Part shown: piece after piece, positions 13,638 through 21,608 of the stretch
Position numbering within the stretch: position 1 is the stretch's first letter
Layout of the letters: each line of letters begins with the position of its first letter
IMG/VR virus record: IMGVR_UViG_3300050133_000012
Span: 1-21,608 of that record
Direction: 5' to 3' (one strand)
Length of the DNA stretch: 21,608 nucleotides
DNA from: a virus
The notes under the pieces: generated by a model
Databases searched by the model: none
Told to the model about the DNA's origin: nothing
Seen by the model: the letters and a program-made list of their open reading frames with translations, nothing else
Position numbers and translations under genes: made by a program

Positions 13638-15335
13638 ATGGCAGACTTAACAAGTACCGCACCACCAGCAGTTTATGGTTTAGCTAATCCAACTACACCT
13701 AAAACTTATACTGACCCTGTATTTAATACTAATGCTTATTTAACTGCTCATCCAGAAGTTGCACAAGCATTAAAGGACAATGCGTTTCAAGGTCATTCAA
13801 TAGATTTTACAACAGCAGAGCAACATTATAATCAATATGGGAAAGCGGCTGGGTATACAACTCCTATAGGTAATTATTCAGAGGATGGTTTGGGCGGTGC
13901 TTATGCGAGTGCTTCACCTACTACAACACCTACACCACAATCTACAACTCAGGCACAATCAACGTATACACCTCAGACTTATACACCTATAGTTTCTACA
14001 CCTCAAACGCAACAGGATCCAATATCAATTTATGATCCTACTAATGACATAAAAGCTTTAGGAGAATCGCAAAAAGCCGCAGCACTTGCTGGACTTCAAA
14101 AGGCACATGACCAAAATACAAGTGATTTATCTACAGCGGCCGGGAAAATTGAACCACAATATTTAACTCAAAGAAATGCTGCAAGTACAGACAATCAAGT
14201 TGCCGCTAGAAATTTTGCAGAATATATGGCTCAACGTGGAGACAATAATCAGGGTGGAAATAATGGAACAATGGATCAATCGAATATAGCTTCAAATATG
14301 TCACTTCAAGGTAATTTAGGGAGTTTGGCAAAAGGTGAAGCAGGAGCATATGCAGACAATGCAAAACAAGTAGGAGATATGAATGTTGCTTATAACAACG
14401 ATGTAGCTTCAAGTAATGCAAGTATAGATGCTTCTAATATGCAATCATTAATTTCAGCACAGCAACAATATAATGCGGCTAAATTAGCACAATCAAATAC
14501 GGATAGAACTTATAACTATCAGGTCGGTAGAGATACAACAGCAGATGCTAATACTAATTGGCAAAATCAGAATACGGTTAATAATGAAAATCAAGACCAG
14601 GCTAATAATGTTTGGACCCAAAATAACACTATTAATCAACAAGCGGTAGATCAAGCTAATATAGATAAGAATTATAACTATCAAGTAGGTAGAGATGCCG
14701 TTGTAGATACAGGCAAGACAGCAGATGGAACAGAAACTATGGCTGGTCAAGAACAATCTGCAAGTATTAAAAATCAAAATTTACAATCAGCTTATCAAGC
14801 TTTAGTTAATGCCGGTTATCCAGCTGAACAAGCGGCTAAAATGACAGGACTTAATCTTGCTAATGCAGGACAGAGTTTAACTAATCAAATATCAGCTTTA
14901 ACTTTAAAATATCAACCTCAAATATTAGCAGGACAAGTTACTCAACAAAATTTAGCTAACGCTTATCAAACTTTAGTTAACAAAGGGTATTCTGCAACTC
15001 AGGCTTCAACGCTTGCTTATCAAGCAGCAGAAACAAGAGCAGTAAACCGATCAAATATTGGCACTTCGGGTGGTGGTGTGGGTTCGAGCAGTTCAGGTAA
15101 AAGTTCTGCAAAAACGAGTGCTAAAAAGAAAACTACAACAACTAAGAAATCTACTTCTTCGTCTAAGTCAAGCGGTTCTAACAATCAACAAGCAATACAA
15201 TCCGCTTTAAGTAGTACGAATTTGGCTCAATGGGTTAATGATAATAAAAAGAATATGGAAACTTTAACAGCAAGACAAAAGGCAGCATTAATGCCTGGTG
15301 GTAGTACATATCATGCAATCTTAAAAGGTGATTAA
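13638..15335 (+). CDS. Putative ejection / internal virion protein
   Basis: This 565-residue protein is rich in Q, N, A, T and S. Residues about 32-73 (NAYLTAHPEVAQALKDNAFQ ... HYNQYGKAAGY) resemble a short repeat unit seen in phage virion proteins. A proline/threonine linker (about 92-125) follows. The centre is glutamine/asparagine-rich and helical, with YNYQVGRD repeated at residues 292 and 346 and AYQxLVNxGY at 385 and 442. Near the C-terminus a Lys/Ser/Thr-rich stretch (about 475-515) could touch DNA. It is paired with the giant gene downstream and follows the fibre block, as ejection proteins do in P22-like phages. AAGGAGG precedes the ATG. The function is inferred from composition and context. 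Confidence 0.6.
   Translation: MADLTSTAPPAVYGLANPTTPKTYTDPVFNTNAYLTAHPEVAQALKDNAFQGHSIDFTTAEQHYNQYGKAAGYTTPIGNYSEDGLGGAYASASPTTTPTPQSTTQAQSTYTPQTYTPIVSTPQTQQDPISIYDPTNDIKALGESQKAAALAGLQKAHDQNTSDLSTAAGKIEPQYLTQRNAASTDNQVAARNFAEYMAQRGDNNQGGNNGTMDQSNIASNMSLQGNLGSLAKGEAGAYADNAKQVGDMNVAYNNDVASSNASIDASNMQSLISAQQQYNAAKLAQSNTDRTYNYQVGRDTTADANTNWQNQNTVNNENQDQANNVWTQNNTINQQAVDQANIDKNYNYQVGRDAVVDTGKTADGTETMAGQEQSASIKNQNLQSAYQALVNAGYPAEQAAKMTGLNLANAGQSLTNQISALTLKYQPQILAGQVTQQNLANAYQTLVNKGYSATQASTLAYQAAETRAVNRSNIGTSGGGVGSSSSGKSSAKTSAKKKTTTTKKSTSSSKSSGSNNQQAIQSALSSTNLAQWVNDNKKNMETLTARQKAALMPGGSTYHAILKGD
14511..14698 (+). repeat. Internal 26-bp repeat within the ejection gene
   Basis: The 26 bases at 14511-14536 and 14673-14698 differ at only three positions by eye, and both encode YNYQVGRD; the spacing is 162 bases, an exact multiple of three (54 codons). 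The flanking residues (DRTYNYQ and DKNYNYQ) are similar too, suggesting duplication of an approximately 54-residue unit in a glutamine/asparagine-rich segment. Confidence 0.6.
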
Positions 15336-15348
15336 GGAGGATTAAATT

Positions 15349-18300
15349 ATGACTAATTGGATAAGTAATGGTAATGGGAACGGTAGACAAAAAACTTTAT
15401 TAGAAAGACAACAAGCATCAGTCCCAAAAGTTGATTTAAAGCATTTATATGATAAACCAACTCCTGCTCCAGCTCCTATAAAAAAAAATAATAATACCCT
15501 TAGTAATCTTTTAAGTGGATTTTTACATTTTGCTAATACTCCTATTCAGCAATCACCTTTAAAAGTAAACCTAACACCTGCTCAACTTGCTCCTAAAAAT
15601 GTTTTGCCTAATATTTTGACTACTCCGCATGATACTTATAATAAAGTATTGAATAGTCAAGGTCAGTTTAATGACTCAGCTAATCAACATTCAGATTTTA
15701 TGAATAAGGTTAATGCGGCTACACAGCATGATATTAAAGCTATCCCAGCATATCGAATACAACAAGATAAGCAACAGGCTAAGGATAATGCTTTAATTAA
15801 GAATCCTTTCTTAAAAGGACTTGCAAGAACTTCACAATCGGCTGGAAACATGATGACTTTTGGAAATGGTGTTCAAAATCAAATAGACACAGGCAATAAA
15901 GCAGTTAATTTTTTAACCGATACTTTAGGTTCTGTCGGTGGTGCTATGATTAACCCAATGGGAATTGGTGATACTCTTTATTCAGGAGCTAGTAAATTTG
16001 TAGGTAATCCGTTGCAAAATGCTTTAGCTAAGAAAATAGGTACAAATACAGTAGCTAAAAGATTTATTCCTGGTGTAGTTGGTAATGCTGGAACAATGGC
16101 GGCAATCAATGCGGGACTTGAAGCTCCACAAGCTAAAAATATTAAAGATGTGGGTAAAGCTGCATTATCAGGAGCAGCACAAGGAGCATTATTTGGTAGT
16201 GCTTTAGGTGGCCTAAAAGAAGGAAATTTCCAATTAAATAAAGCGGTTAATAATTTAGGTATAGATAAGATAATTGGTAATGCAGATTTAGGAACAAGAA
16301 ATAAAATTGAGCCTAAATTTACACCTGAAACAGTTATAAAGAAAGGTAATACTAATGTTCCTGTAAAGGCTATACCTTCTATTAAACAAGCTATCACAAA
16401 GCCTGTTATTCAATATAAACCTAATGATGAATTTCTGCTAAATAATGAAGGTGGAAAGATTAATTCTATTAACGGTGATGGAACATATAACGCTACTATT
16501 TATAAAGCAGATGGAGAACATCAGGCGACCGTACAAGCTGATGGTGAGAATATGAAACAAGTATTTAAGAACACTACAAAAGATCAGTTAAATATGGATC
16601 AAAGAACAACTGAAAATGTTGGTAATCAGAAAATAAAAGCATATCAAACACTTCATCCAGAGACTTCAATTTATATCCAAAATGAAGCTAAGATTTTAAA
16701 AGGTGAGTTAGATAGTACTAAACATGGTGGGTTTGAATTAAATCAGGATGAGTTAGGTAATAATGTAGGAAGAAATACACCTAGAGTATCTACACCAACT
16801 ATTGCGAGTATTTTAGATGAGCATAAAGCTACTTATCAGGAAATTAGTGATTCTCTTGATAAAATAGCAAATGGTACAGGTAAGGATGCACTTTCTAAAA
16901 AGATTGAAATGAAGATACATGATAGATTAATTTATGGTTATCAAGATGGTCAATTTGATGTGCCAGCTAATGAAAATTATAAATCATTAATTAATAATAT
17001 AGAAAATCCTGAAAAAACAAGTTATTCAAATGTTAAAATAGAAAAACCTACACCTATTAATAATAATTTAGAAGTTTCTCAGAAAGAAATCAGACAAACT
17101 CAGAGAGATGAAGTTTCTGCAGAACCATTAAAAGATGGTGAAGTACCTACTAAGTTATCTATGAATGTTGTTTCAGGAGATAAAAAAGCAAAAACAGGAT
17201 TAATAACTAAAATTGGTAACGGATTAAATAAATTTTATACTCATGTTGTAGATAAAAATAAAGCTATTTCAGACTTTTCAAAAGATGCTAATAAGCAGGG
17301 TGGAGATAGTGAAACATATATAAAAGCTACTAATGCCGCTAATGTAAGTACAAAAGTTAGTCATATTATGGATCAAGGCTTAAGGGATAGTTCAGGTAAA
17401 AATATTATTGGTGTTTCATTCAAAAAGTTAGTTCAATCAATGCCTAAAAATAAGACAGATTTTATAAATTATTTATTACAAAATCATAATATAGACAGAA
17501 GTATTGAAGATAAAGCTATAGATAGTAATTTTTCAGCAAGTCAATCACACCAGGCAGTACTGAAAATATTACAAGATCATCCAGAGTTTGAGGCCAAAGG
17601 GAAAGAATTTACTTCATGGATTAATAAATTCATGGGTGAGTATGGTAATAAGTCAGGTTTAATTTCAGATGATTTATGGAAAAACTTGAATGAGACTTAT
17701 AAAAACTATCTTCCTACTAACAGAGATTTTACGGATATTGAGGGTGTTAATCCTGCTACTAATGGAAAGGGATTCACAGGTCAGAATATGCCTGTTAAAA
17801 AACTTTCAACTAATACATCAAGTAGAGATATAGTTGATCCTTATGAGTCTGTAATGAATACCATTAATCGTACTGTTAGAGGTGCAACTAATAATGATGT
17901 AGCTCAATCTATGCTTAAAGATATACAAGCCAATCCTGAAGGTATGAAAAAATGGGGAGAAGTTATTCCAGAAGATCAAAAAGTTAATCCTAACGTTAAT
18001 AATGTAGTTACTGTTTTAGATAAAGGACAAAAAGTTAATGTTCAAATAAACGACATAAACTTATTAAAGTCACTTGAAGGATTTCAAAAGGGTGGAGATC
18101 ATCCGTATCAAAATGCTATGAAGAAAATAACTAATCCTTATAAAGCATTAATAACTACGAAGAACCCTCTATTTACTGTAAGAAATATGGCAAGAGATTT
18201 ACCTTCAGCATATGTTAATGGTAGTGAACATAATCCGGTTAAATTCGGTATAAACTATATTAAAGCCGCTAAAGATTTATTAACTAATAACGAAACAGCT

Positions 18301-19944
18301 CAGCAATATAATTCAGTTGGGGGCGGTGGATCTAACTTTGATTTTAACGGAGATAATGCTACAAAGAGTTTAAAAAATTTAACTAAGAAAACTAATGTAT
18401 TTACTAAATTAAGTCGAGGTATTGAAAAAATAAATAATACAGTAGAGTCTACACCTAGACTTGCAGAATATAAAAACTCACTTAAAAAAGGTAATAGTAT
18501 AGATAAGGCTTTATATGATGCAAATGAGTTGACTACTAACTTTTCAAGAGGCGGAGACTTAACAAAGGCTATTGATAGTGGTGTTCCTTACTTAAATGCA
18601 AGTGTTCAAGGCTTAGATAAAATAGTAAGACAATTCAAAGACCATCTAGTAGGAACGGTAGCAAAAGGTTTAATTAGTGTTACAATACCAACAATGGTAT
18701 TAAATAACATGAATAAAGATAATCCTAATTATCAAGCTTTAGACAACAGGACAAAAGATAATTATTATTTGTTTCCTAATCCTGGGGGGAACACATTTAC
18801 TAAAATACCTAAATCACGTGAAATAGGAGTTGTATTTGGTAGTTTGGCCGAAAGATTATTAAGAGCAAATAATGGTGAAGCAAACGCATTCAAAGGTTTT
18901 GGAGGACTTAATGGAACAATAGCAACAAACTTTGCACCAACCAATCCGCTTGAAAATAATTTATTAAGTCCTATAATAAGTGGCTTGGGAGCAAATAAAG
19001 ACTTTGCAGGTAGAACAATAGTATCGCAAGCATTACAAAATAGATCACCTTCACTACAATATGATGAAACTACTTCTGAAATTGCTAAGAAGTTTGGAGA
19101 GCTAACCAATTTATCTCCTAAGAAAATAGATTATATAATTAAATCATATACTGGAGTTATAGGACAGATAGGACTTCCAGCGGCAACAAAACAGAACTAC
19201 ACAGGAGATACTAAAAGTAATTTGCTAAAACCTATTGAAACAAGTTTTACTGCGGATCCGTTATATAGCAATCAAGATGTTACGGATTTTTACGATAACT
19301 TAGATAAAGCAACTAAAGTAGCAGCAGACAACAACTTTACGAATAATGTTGATCCTTCAATAACTACAGATCAAGAATATGCTAGAAGTGCATTATCTAA
19401 AAATGCAACTAAAATGTCTGATATGGTTAAGGCAGCAACCGTAGCTTCACAAGCTGGAGACGATACAAAGGCCAGAGTAATAAGACAGCAAATGGTAGAC
19501 TTGGCGAAATCAAGTAATGCAGATATTGGAAATGAACCTAACGGAAAGATACTTGATTCTATAAGTGCAGTTTTAAAAGACAATAATGGTGATGAAGCCA
19601 AGGCATTAAGACAAAAAGTAACTGCAATTAAAGACCAAAGTAAAGCTTCTACTATTTCAGATGTAGATATGAGGGCACAATTAAGTGATCTTAGAATACA
19701 AGCTCAAAATACATCAATGCCAACCACAGAGTTTACTAAGGCTATTAGTGCTAGTTTGTTAAAAAATACTTCAAAACAAGCTACAGCTCTAAGAAAAGAA
19801 GTTACACAAATAACAACAAGTAATTTAAGTGTTAAGGAGCAACGAGACAAGTTGCAACCATTATTACAAGAAGCAGCAAATGCACCTGTTAAACGTGCAA
19901 AGGCTAGAAAGAAAAAGACCGTTTTAAATCCATTTGATAAATAA
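15349..19944 (+). CDS. Giant internal virion / ejection protein with LPD38-like region
   Basis: At 1531 residues this is the largest gene of the window. After a proline-rich start, residues about 187-290 are glycine/alanine-rich and hydrophobic (GSVGGAMINPMGIGDTLYSG, LSGAAQGALFGSALGGL), fit for membrane insertion. Residues about 935-1110 carry a pattern like the large polyvalent protein domain LPD38: KNPLFTVRNMARD at 938-950, then ELTTNFSRGG near 1060 and PYLNASVQGLDKIVRQF. The last 250 residues are helical and end in a basic tail (KRAKARKKKTVLNPFDK). Such proteins are packaged in the virion and enter the host with the DNA. AAGGAGG is the ribosome site, 13 bases after the previous stop. No lysozyme motif was seen. 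Confidence 0.72.
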   Translation: MTNWISNGNGNGRQKTLLERQQASVPKVDLKHLYDKPTPAPAPIKKNNNTLSNLLSGFLHFANTPIQQSPLKVNLTPAQLAPKNVLPNILTTPHDTYNKVLNSQGQFNDSANQHSDFMNKVNAATQHDIKAIPAYRIQQDKQQAKDNALIKNPFLKGLARTSQSAGNMMTFGNGVQNQIDTGNKAVNFLTDTLGSVGGAMINPMGIGDTLYSGASKFVGNPLQNALAKKIGTNTVAKRFIPGVVGNAGTMAAINAGLEAPQAKNIKDVGKAALSGAAQGALFGSALGGLKEGNFQLNKAVNNLGIDKIIGNADLGTRNKIEPKFTPETVIKKGNTNVPVKAIPSIKQAITKPVIQYKPNDEFLLNNEGGKINSINGDGTYNATIYKADGEHQATVQADGENMKQVFKNTTKDQLNMDQRTTENVGNQKIKAYQTLHPETSIYIQNEAKILKGELDSTKHGGFELNQDELGNNVGRNTPRVSTPTIASILDEHKATYQEISDSLDKIANGTGKDALSKKIEMKIHDRLIYGYQDGQFDVPANENYKSLINNIENPEKTSYSNVKIEKPTPINNNLEVSQKEIRQTQRDEVSAEPLKDGEVPTKLSMNVVSGDKKAKTGLITKIGNGLNKFYTHVVDKNKAISDFSKDANKQGGDSETYIKATNAANVSTKVSHIMDQGLRDSSGKNIIGVSFKKLVQSMPKNKTDFINYLLQNHNIDRSIEDKAIDSNFSASQSHQAVLKILQDHPEFEAKGKEFTSWINKFMGEYGNKSGLISDDLWKNLNETYKNYLPTNRDFTDIEGVNPATNGKGFTGQNMPVKKLSTNTSSRDIVDPYESVMNTINRTVRGATNNDVAQSMLKDIQANPEGMKKWGEVIPEDQKVNPNVNNVVTVLDKGQKVNVQINDINLLKSLEGFQKGGDHPYQNAMKKITNPYKALITTKNPLFTVRNMARDLPSAYVNGSEHNPVKFGINYIKAAKDLLTNNETAQQYNSVGGGGSNFDFNGDNATKSLKNLTKKTNVFTKLSRGIEKINNTVESTPRLAEYKNSLKKGNSIDKALYDANELTTNFSRGGDLTKAIDSGVPYLNASVQGLDKIVRQFKDHLVGTVAKGLISVTIPTMVLNNMNKDNPNYQALDNRTKDNYYLFPNPGGNTFTKIPKSREIGVVFGSLAERLLRANNGEANAFKGFGGLNGTIATNFAPTNPLENNLLSPIISGLGANKDFAGRTIVSQALQNRSPSLQYDETTSEIAKKFGELTNLSPKKIDYIIKSYTGVIGQIGLPAATKQNYTGDTKSNLLKPIETSFTADPLYSNQDVTDFYDNLDKATKVAADNNFTNNVDPSITTDQEYARSALSKNATKMSDMVKAATVASQAGDDTKARVIRQQMVDLAKSSNADIGNEPNGKILDSISAVLKDNNGDEAKALRQKVTAIKDQSKASTISDVDMRAQLSDLRIQAQNTSMPTTEFTKAISASLLKNTSKQATALRKEVTQITTSNLSVKEQRDKLQPLLQEAANAPVKRAKARKKKTVLNPFDK

Positions 19945-19955
19945 AGGAGATAAAA

Positions 19956-20102
19956 ATGAAAAGTGTGGGTTATTTCTTTTTACTGTTACTTATAGCATTT
20001 TGTATTTTACGTTTGGATATTGTATTTGATATTTTTGGGGTTTTATATGGATTAGCAATAATTATAGCAATAGGAGTAGGAATATATCAAGGGAATAGAT
20101 GA
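19956..20102 (+). CDS. Small hydrophobic membrane protein (48 aa)
   Basis: A 48-codon frame starts at ATG 19956, with AAAGGAGAT as ribosome site, 11 bases after the giant gene. The protein is almost wholly hydrophobic: residues about 4-20 (VGYFFLLLLIAFCILRL) and 27-43 (FGVLYGLAIIIAIGVGI) form two probable membrane spans with a short acidic turn (DIVFD) between them, ending YQGNR. A terminator lies just downstream. Two-span hairpins of this size next to lysis genes can be holin-like, but no family is recognised and another membrane role is possible. Confidence 0.72.
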   Translation: MKSVGYFFLLLLIAFCILRLDIVFDIFGVLYGLAIIIAIGVGIYQGNR

Positions 20103-20130
20103 TTATAAAATAAAGAAACAAAATAAGAAA

Positions 20131-20158
20131 GCATCCTAAATAATAGGGTGCCTTTTTT
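20131..20158 (+). terminator. Intrinsic terminator before the lysis genes
   Basis: GCATCCT (20131-20137) pairs with AGGGTGC (20145-20151), seven pairs with one T-G, around a 7-base loop, and is followed by six T residues. It would end or reduce transcription from the virion block before the lysis cassette. Confidence 0.75.
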
Positions 20159-20189
20159 ATATAAAAATTTATGAAAAGTGGTGATTTAT

Positions 20190-20243
20190 ATGTGGAATTG
20201 GTATACATGGTGGATGTCAGTTATGACAGGAACACAACTTTAA
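20190..20243 (+). CDS. Candidate tryptophan-rich mini-ORF (17 aa)
   Basis: An ATG at 20190, with GTGGTGAT about 6 bases upstream as a fair ribosome site, opens a 17-codon frame reading MWNWYTWWMSVMTGTQL. Four of 17 residues are tryptophan. It lies alone between a terminator and a hairpin ahead of the lysis genes. It might be a real micropeptide, a leader peptide tied to the following hairpin, or chance. A 25-codon frame from ATG 20171 overlaps it but lacks a ribosome site. Confidence 0.35.
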   Translation: MWNWYTWWMSVMTGTQL

Positions 20244-20257
20244 TCTAAGTAAGGAAC

Positions 20258-20290
20258 ACTCCCTGGGGCAACCTTAATACCTTAGGGAGT
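20258..20290 (+). other. Hairpin upstream of the lysis cassette
   Basis: ACTCCCT (20258-20264) pairs perfectly with AGGGAGT (20284-20290) around a 19-base loop that itself allows a short GG/CC pairing. It is followed by A residues and not T, so it is not a terminator on the + strand. It begins 15 bases after the mini-ORF stop and ends 35 bases before the XhlA-like gene. It could control translation or stability of the lysis message. Confidence 0.45.
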
Positions 20291-20325
20291 AAAAAATGTA
20301 ATAGAACTAAAGGAAGCGATAAAAT

Positions 20326-20565
20326 ATGGGTGAGGAAGGAAATGCGGTAAGAATAGATCTAATTGAAAAGCATGAGGAAGCTAGAGATTTAAAACAAGAA
20401 AAAATGGCTGAGGAAATATCATCAATAAAAATAATTAATATTAGACAAGAATTATATTTAAAGGCTATTATGTGGACACTGCGGTCAATGCTAGGTGTAT
20501 TTATTGTGTTCGTAATTACAAACGGATTAATGTATTTAAATACACTATTAAAATGGAGGGGATAA
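20326..20565 (+). CDS. XhlA-like (hemolysin XhlA family) lysis protein
   Basis: The 79-residue protein has a charged, helical N-terminal part (residues 1-45, with EKHEEARDLKQEKMAEE) and one hydrophobic span near the C-terminus (about 54-71, SMLGVFIVFVITNGLMYL), ending KWRG. This is the layout of the XhlA family, membrane proteins that work with holin and endolysin in cell lysis. AAAGGAAG precedes the ATG, and its stop lies 2 bases before the amidase start. Family placement is by architecture and context. Confidence 0.65.
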   Translation: MGEEGNAVRIDLIEKHEEARDLKQEKMAEEISSIKIINIRQELYLKAIMWTLRSMLGVFIVFVITNGLMYLNTLLKWRG

Positions 20566-20567
20566 AA

Positions 20568-21230
20568 ATGTTTATACAAGCACCAGTTTTAAGACAAAAC
20601 GGTACACTTACTAAAGGTAATAAACCAAACAAAATTATACTTCATCATCCAGTTTTTAATGGAACACCTCAGCAACTTAATGAAATGGAGATAACAAATA
20701 AAAATGATCCTATGATTATGTCAGGTTATAACTATTACGTGCGTAAAGATGGTTCCACCTATGCTATGCGACCAACTTGGGCAGTAGGTGCTAATTGTTA
20801 TGGCCAGAATTCACAGAGTATAGGAGTTGCAGCAGAAGGTAATTTCATGGTAGATACAATGTTAAAGGCTCAGGAAAATGCAATCATTATACTTTGCAAA
20901 TACCTAATGCAATCATTTCCGGATATAAAAGAAGTAGGACCACATAAAAAGTATAGTTCTACAGATTGTCCAGGGAAAAACTATCCTGTAAATGAAGTCA
21001 TAAACTCTATAAGTTCAAAGACTCCACTAACTCCAGTTGCAACTACTACAAGTGGTGTAGTTAATGCTACTACATTAAATGTGAGAAGTGGACAAGGTAC
21101 CACTTTTAAAATTATTGGAACTCTTAAAAAGGGTGCCGTAGTTAAAATTGGTAAGAATTATCCTAACGGTTGGTCGAACATATACTTTGGTGCTCATGGT
21201 GGTTTTGTAGCTTCTAAATATATTAAATAA
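20568..21230 (+). CDS. Endolysin: N-acetylmuramoyl-L-alanine amidase with SH3 domain
   Basis: The 220-residue endolysin starts at ATG 20568, fixed by GGAGGGG 6-7 bases upstream; the longer frame from 20472 would overlap most of the XhlA-like gene. The catalytic domain (about 1-150) has the zinc ligands of Amidase_2/PGRP enzymes: HH at 26-27 (KIILHHPV), H126 and C134 (GPHKKYSSTDCPG), with the conserved lysine near 128 and GYNYYVRKDG around 53-62. It cuts the bond between muramic acid and L-alanine in peptidoglycan. A linker of T, P and V leads to a bacterial SH3 domain (about 163-220: TTLNVRSGQGTTFKIIGTLK then GWSNI, GFVASKYIK) for wall binding. No signal peptide, so release needs the holin. 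Confidence 0.92.
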   Translation: MFIQAPVLRQNGTLTKGNKPNKIILHHPVFNGTPQQLNEMEITNKNDPMIMSGYNYYVRKDGSTYAMRPTWAVGANCYGQNSQSIGVAAEGNFMVDTMLKAQENAIIILCKYLMQSFPDIKEVGPHKKYSSTDCPGKNYPVNEVINSISSKTPLTPVATTTSGVVNATTLNVRSGQGTTFKIIGTLKKGAVVKIGKNYPNGWSNIYFGAHGGFVASKYIK

Positions 21231-21245
21231 GGGGGAATTTATCAA

Positions 21246-21608
21246 ATGAATAATACTCAGGTAATAGCAGCAATACAAACGGTTATACTAGGTCTTGTGG
21301 GTGGCTTTTTTGTTAGTGCGATAGTAAAGCTCTATCCAAAGGTTGATGCCTTTATAGTGGCTCATATAGGGCTTGCAAATAGTAAAAAATTATACTCGTT
21401 TGGATGGAAAGCATGGTACATAGTAGAAGAATATTTCAGGACGTCTAATCCAGTACTTTCTAAAGTTGAATATTTTAAATCACTTATGCTTGCTAAGTAT
21501 CCTGAAATTACAGACGTTCAATTAAATAATACTAGACAAGCTATTGCGGGTGAATTTAATAAAGATAAGGCCAAAATTATTAAAGAATTAGATCCAACAG
21601 CTCCAGAA
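21246..21608 (+). CDS. Phage holin, LLH-type (3' end outside window)
   Basis: The frame opens at ATG 21246 after AAGGGGGAATTT and is still open at the window end (121 codons seen). The N-terminus has one hydrophobic span (about residues 6-27, VIAAIQTVILGLVGGFFVSA). The soluble part (AWYIVEEYF ... VEYFKSLMLAKYPEITDVQL) matches the LLH holin pattern of a helical tail with an ITDxQ segment. It should open the membrane to let the amidase out. The lysis order is XhlA-like, endolysin, holin. Confidence 0.7.
   Translation, partial: MNNTQVIAAIQTVILGLVGGFFVSAIVKLYPKVDAFIVAHIGLANSKKLYSFGWKAWYIVEEYFRTSNPVLSKVEYFKSLMLAKYPEITDVQLNNTRQAIAGEFNKDKAKIIKELDPTAPE

Noticed and set aside
15978-16397. Antisense 139-codon frame inside the giant gene, and other minus-strand frames across the window
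   Set aside because: All lie opposite strongly supported + strand genes, lack ribosome sites, and look like shadows of Ala/Gly or Thr/Ser-rich coding sequence.
20171-20248. 25-codon frame overlapping the tryptophan-rich mini-ORF
   Set aside because: AT-rich upstream sequence with no ribosome site.
20472-20567. N-terminal extension of the amidase overlapping the XhlA-like gene
   Set aside because: Strong GGAGGGG site 6-7 bases before ATG 20568, and family similarity begins only after that ATG.
1-21608. tRNA genes, CRISPR arrays, insertion sequences, integrase or att sites
   Set aside because: No TpsiC-like GGTTCGAATC arm in a cloverleaf context, no regularly spaced repeats with spacers, no transposase or recombinase motifs were seen.

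Overview
This 21.6 kb window is the late (packaging, virion and lysis) region of a short-tailed, P22-like phage or prophage from a low-GC Firmicute, most likely a Clostridium or close relative. Every supportable gene is on the + strand. Coding DNA is AT-rich, most genes have strong AGGAGG-type ribosome binding sites, and genes are tightly packed with stop/start overlaps. Gene order and family resemblance (P22-type portal, scaffold, coat, a gp10-like stabilisation protein, two large ejection-type proteins) and the absence of any tape-measure, tail-tube or tail-sheath gene point to podovirus morphology. No integrase or attachment site lies inside the window, so phage versus prophage cannot be decided here.

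Layout. 1-720: end of the preceding region, with two small genes and a probable late transcription regulator carrying a C-terminal helix-turn-helix. 719-819: a compact switch, made of two tandem 11-bp repeats, an extended -10 promoter and, about 20 bp further on, a terminator-like hairpin. 855-1525: a Tad2-family (DUF2829) anti-Thoeris protein, then the terminase small subunit. 1526-2315: a 790-bp gap with no convincing gene, placed between the two terminase genes. It holds a branched fold ending in a terminator, tandem repeats, and two G-rich 9-mers, one of them in a hairpin; its right part is far richer in GC than the genes around it. 2316-9007: small gene, large terminase, small membrane protein, portal, an overlapping lysine-rich protein, scaffold, coat, probable decoration protein, and a C2H2 zinc-finger protein. 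9012-13525: connector, gp10-like protein, fibre and two small fibre-associated proteins. 13532-13620: two terminators in tandem. 13638-19944: two ejection/internal virion proteins, the second of 1531 residues with an LPD38-like region. 19956-21608: small membrane protein, terminator, a tryptophan-rich mini-ORF and hairpin, then lysis genes (XhlA-like protein, amidase with SH3 domain, LLH-type holin cut by the window end).

How it works together. The regulator probably switches on the single strong-looking promoter at 755-763. The transcript would carry first the immune-signal sponge (Tad2), then packaging, capsid, tail, ejection and lysis genes. Intrinsic terminators interrupt this series at several places with no obvious new promoter behind them, so partial read-through or antitermination probably sets the dosage of each block.

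Most worth following up: the terminase gap, the tandem-repeat promoter followed at once by a terminator, the Tad2 gene at the head of the late operon, the lysine-rich protein overlapping the portal gene, and the classic zinc finger among head genes.
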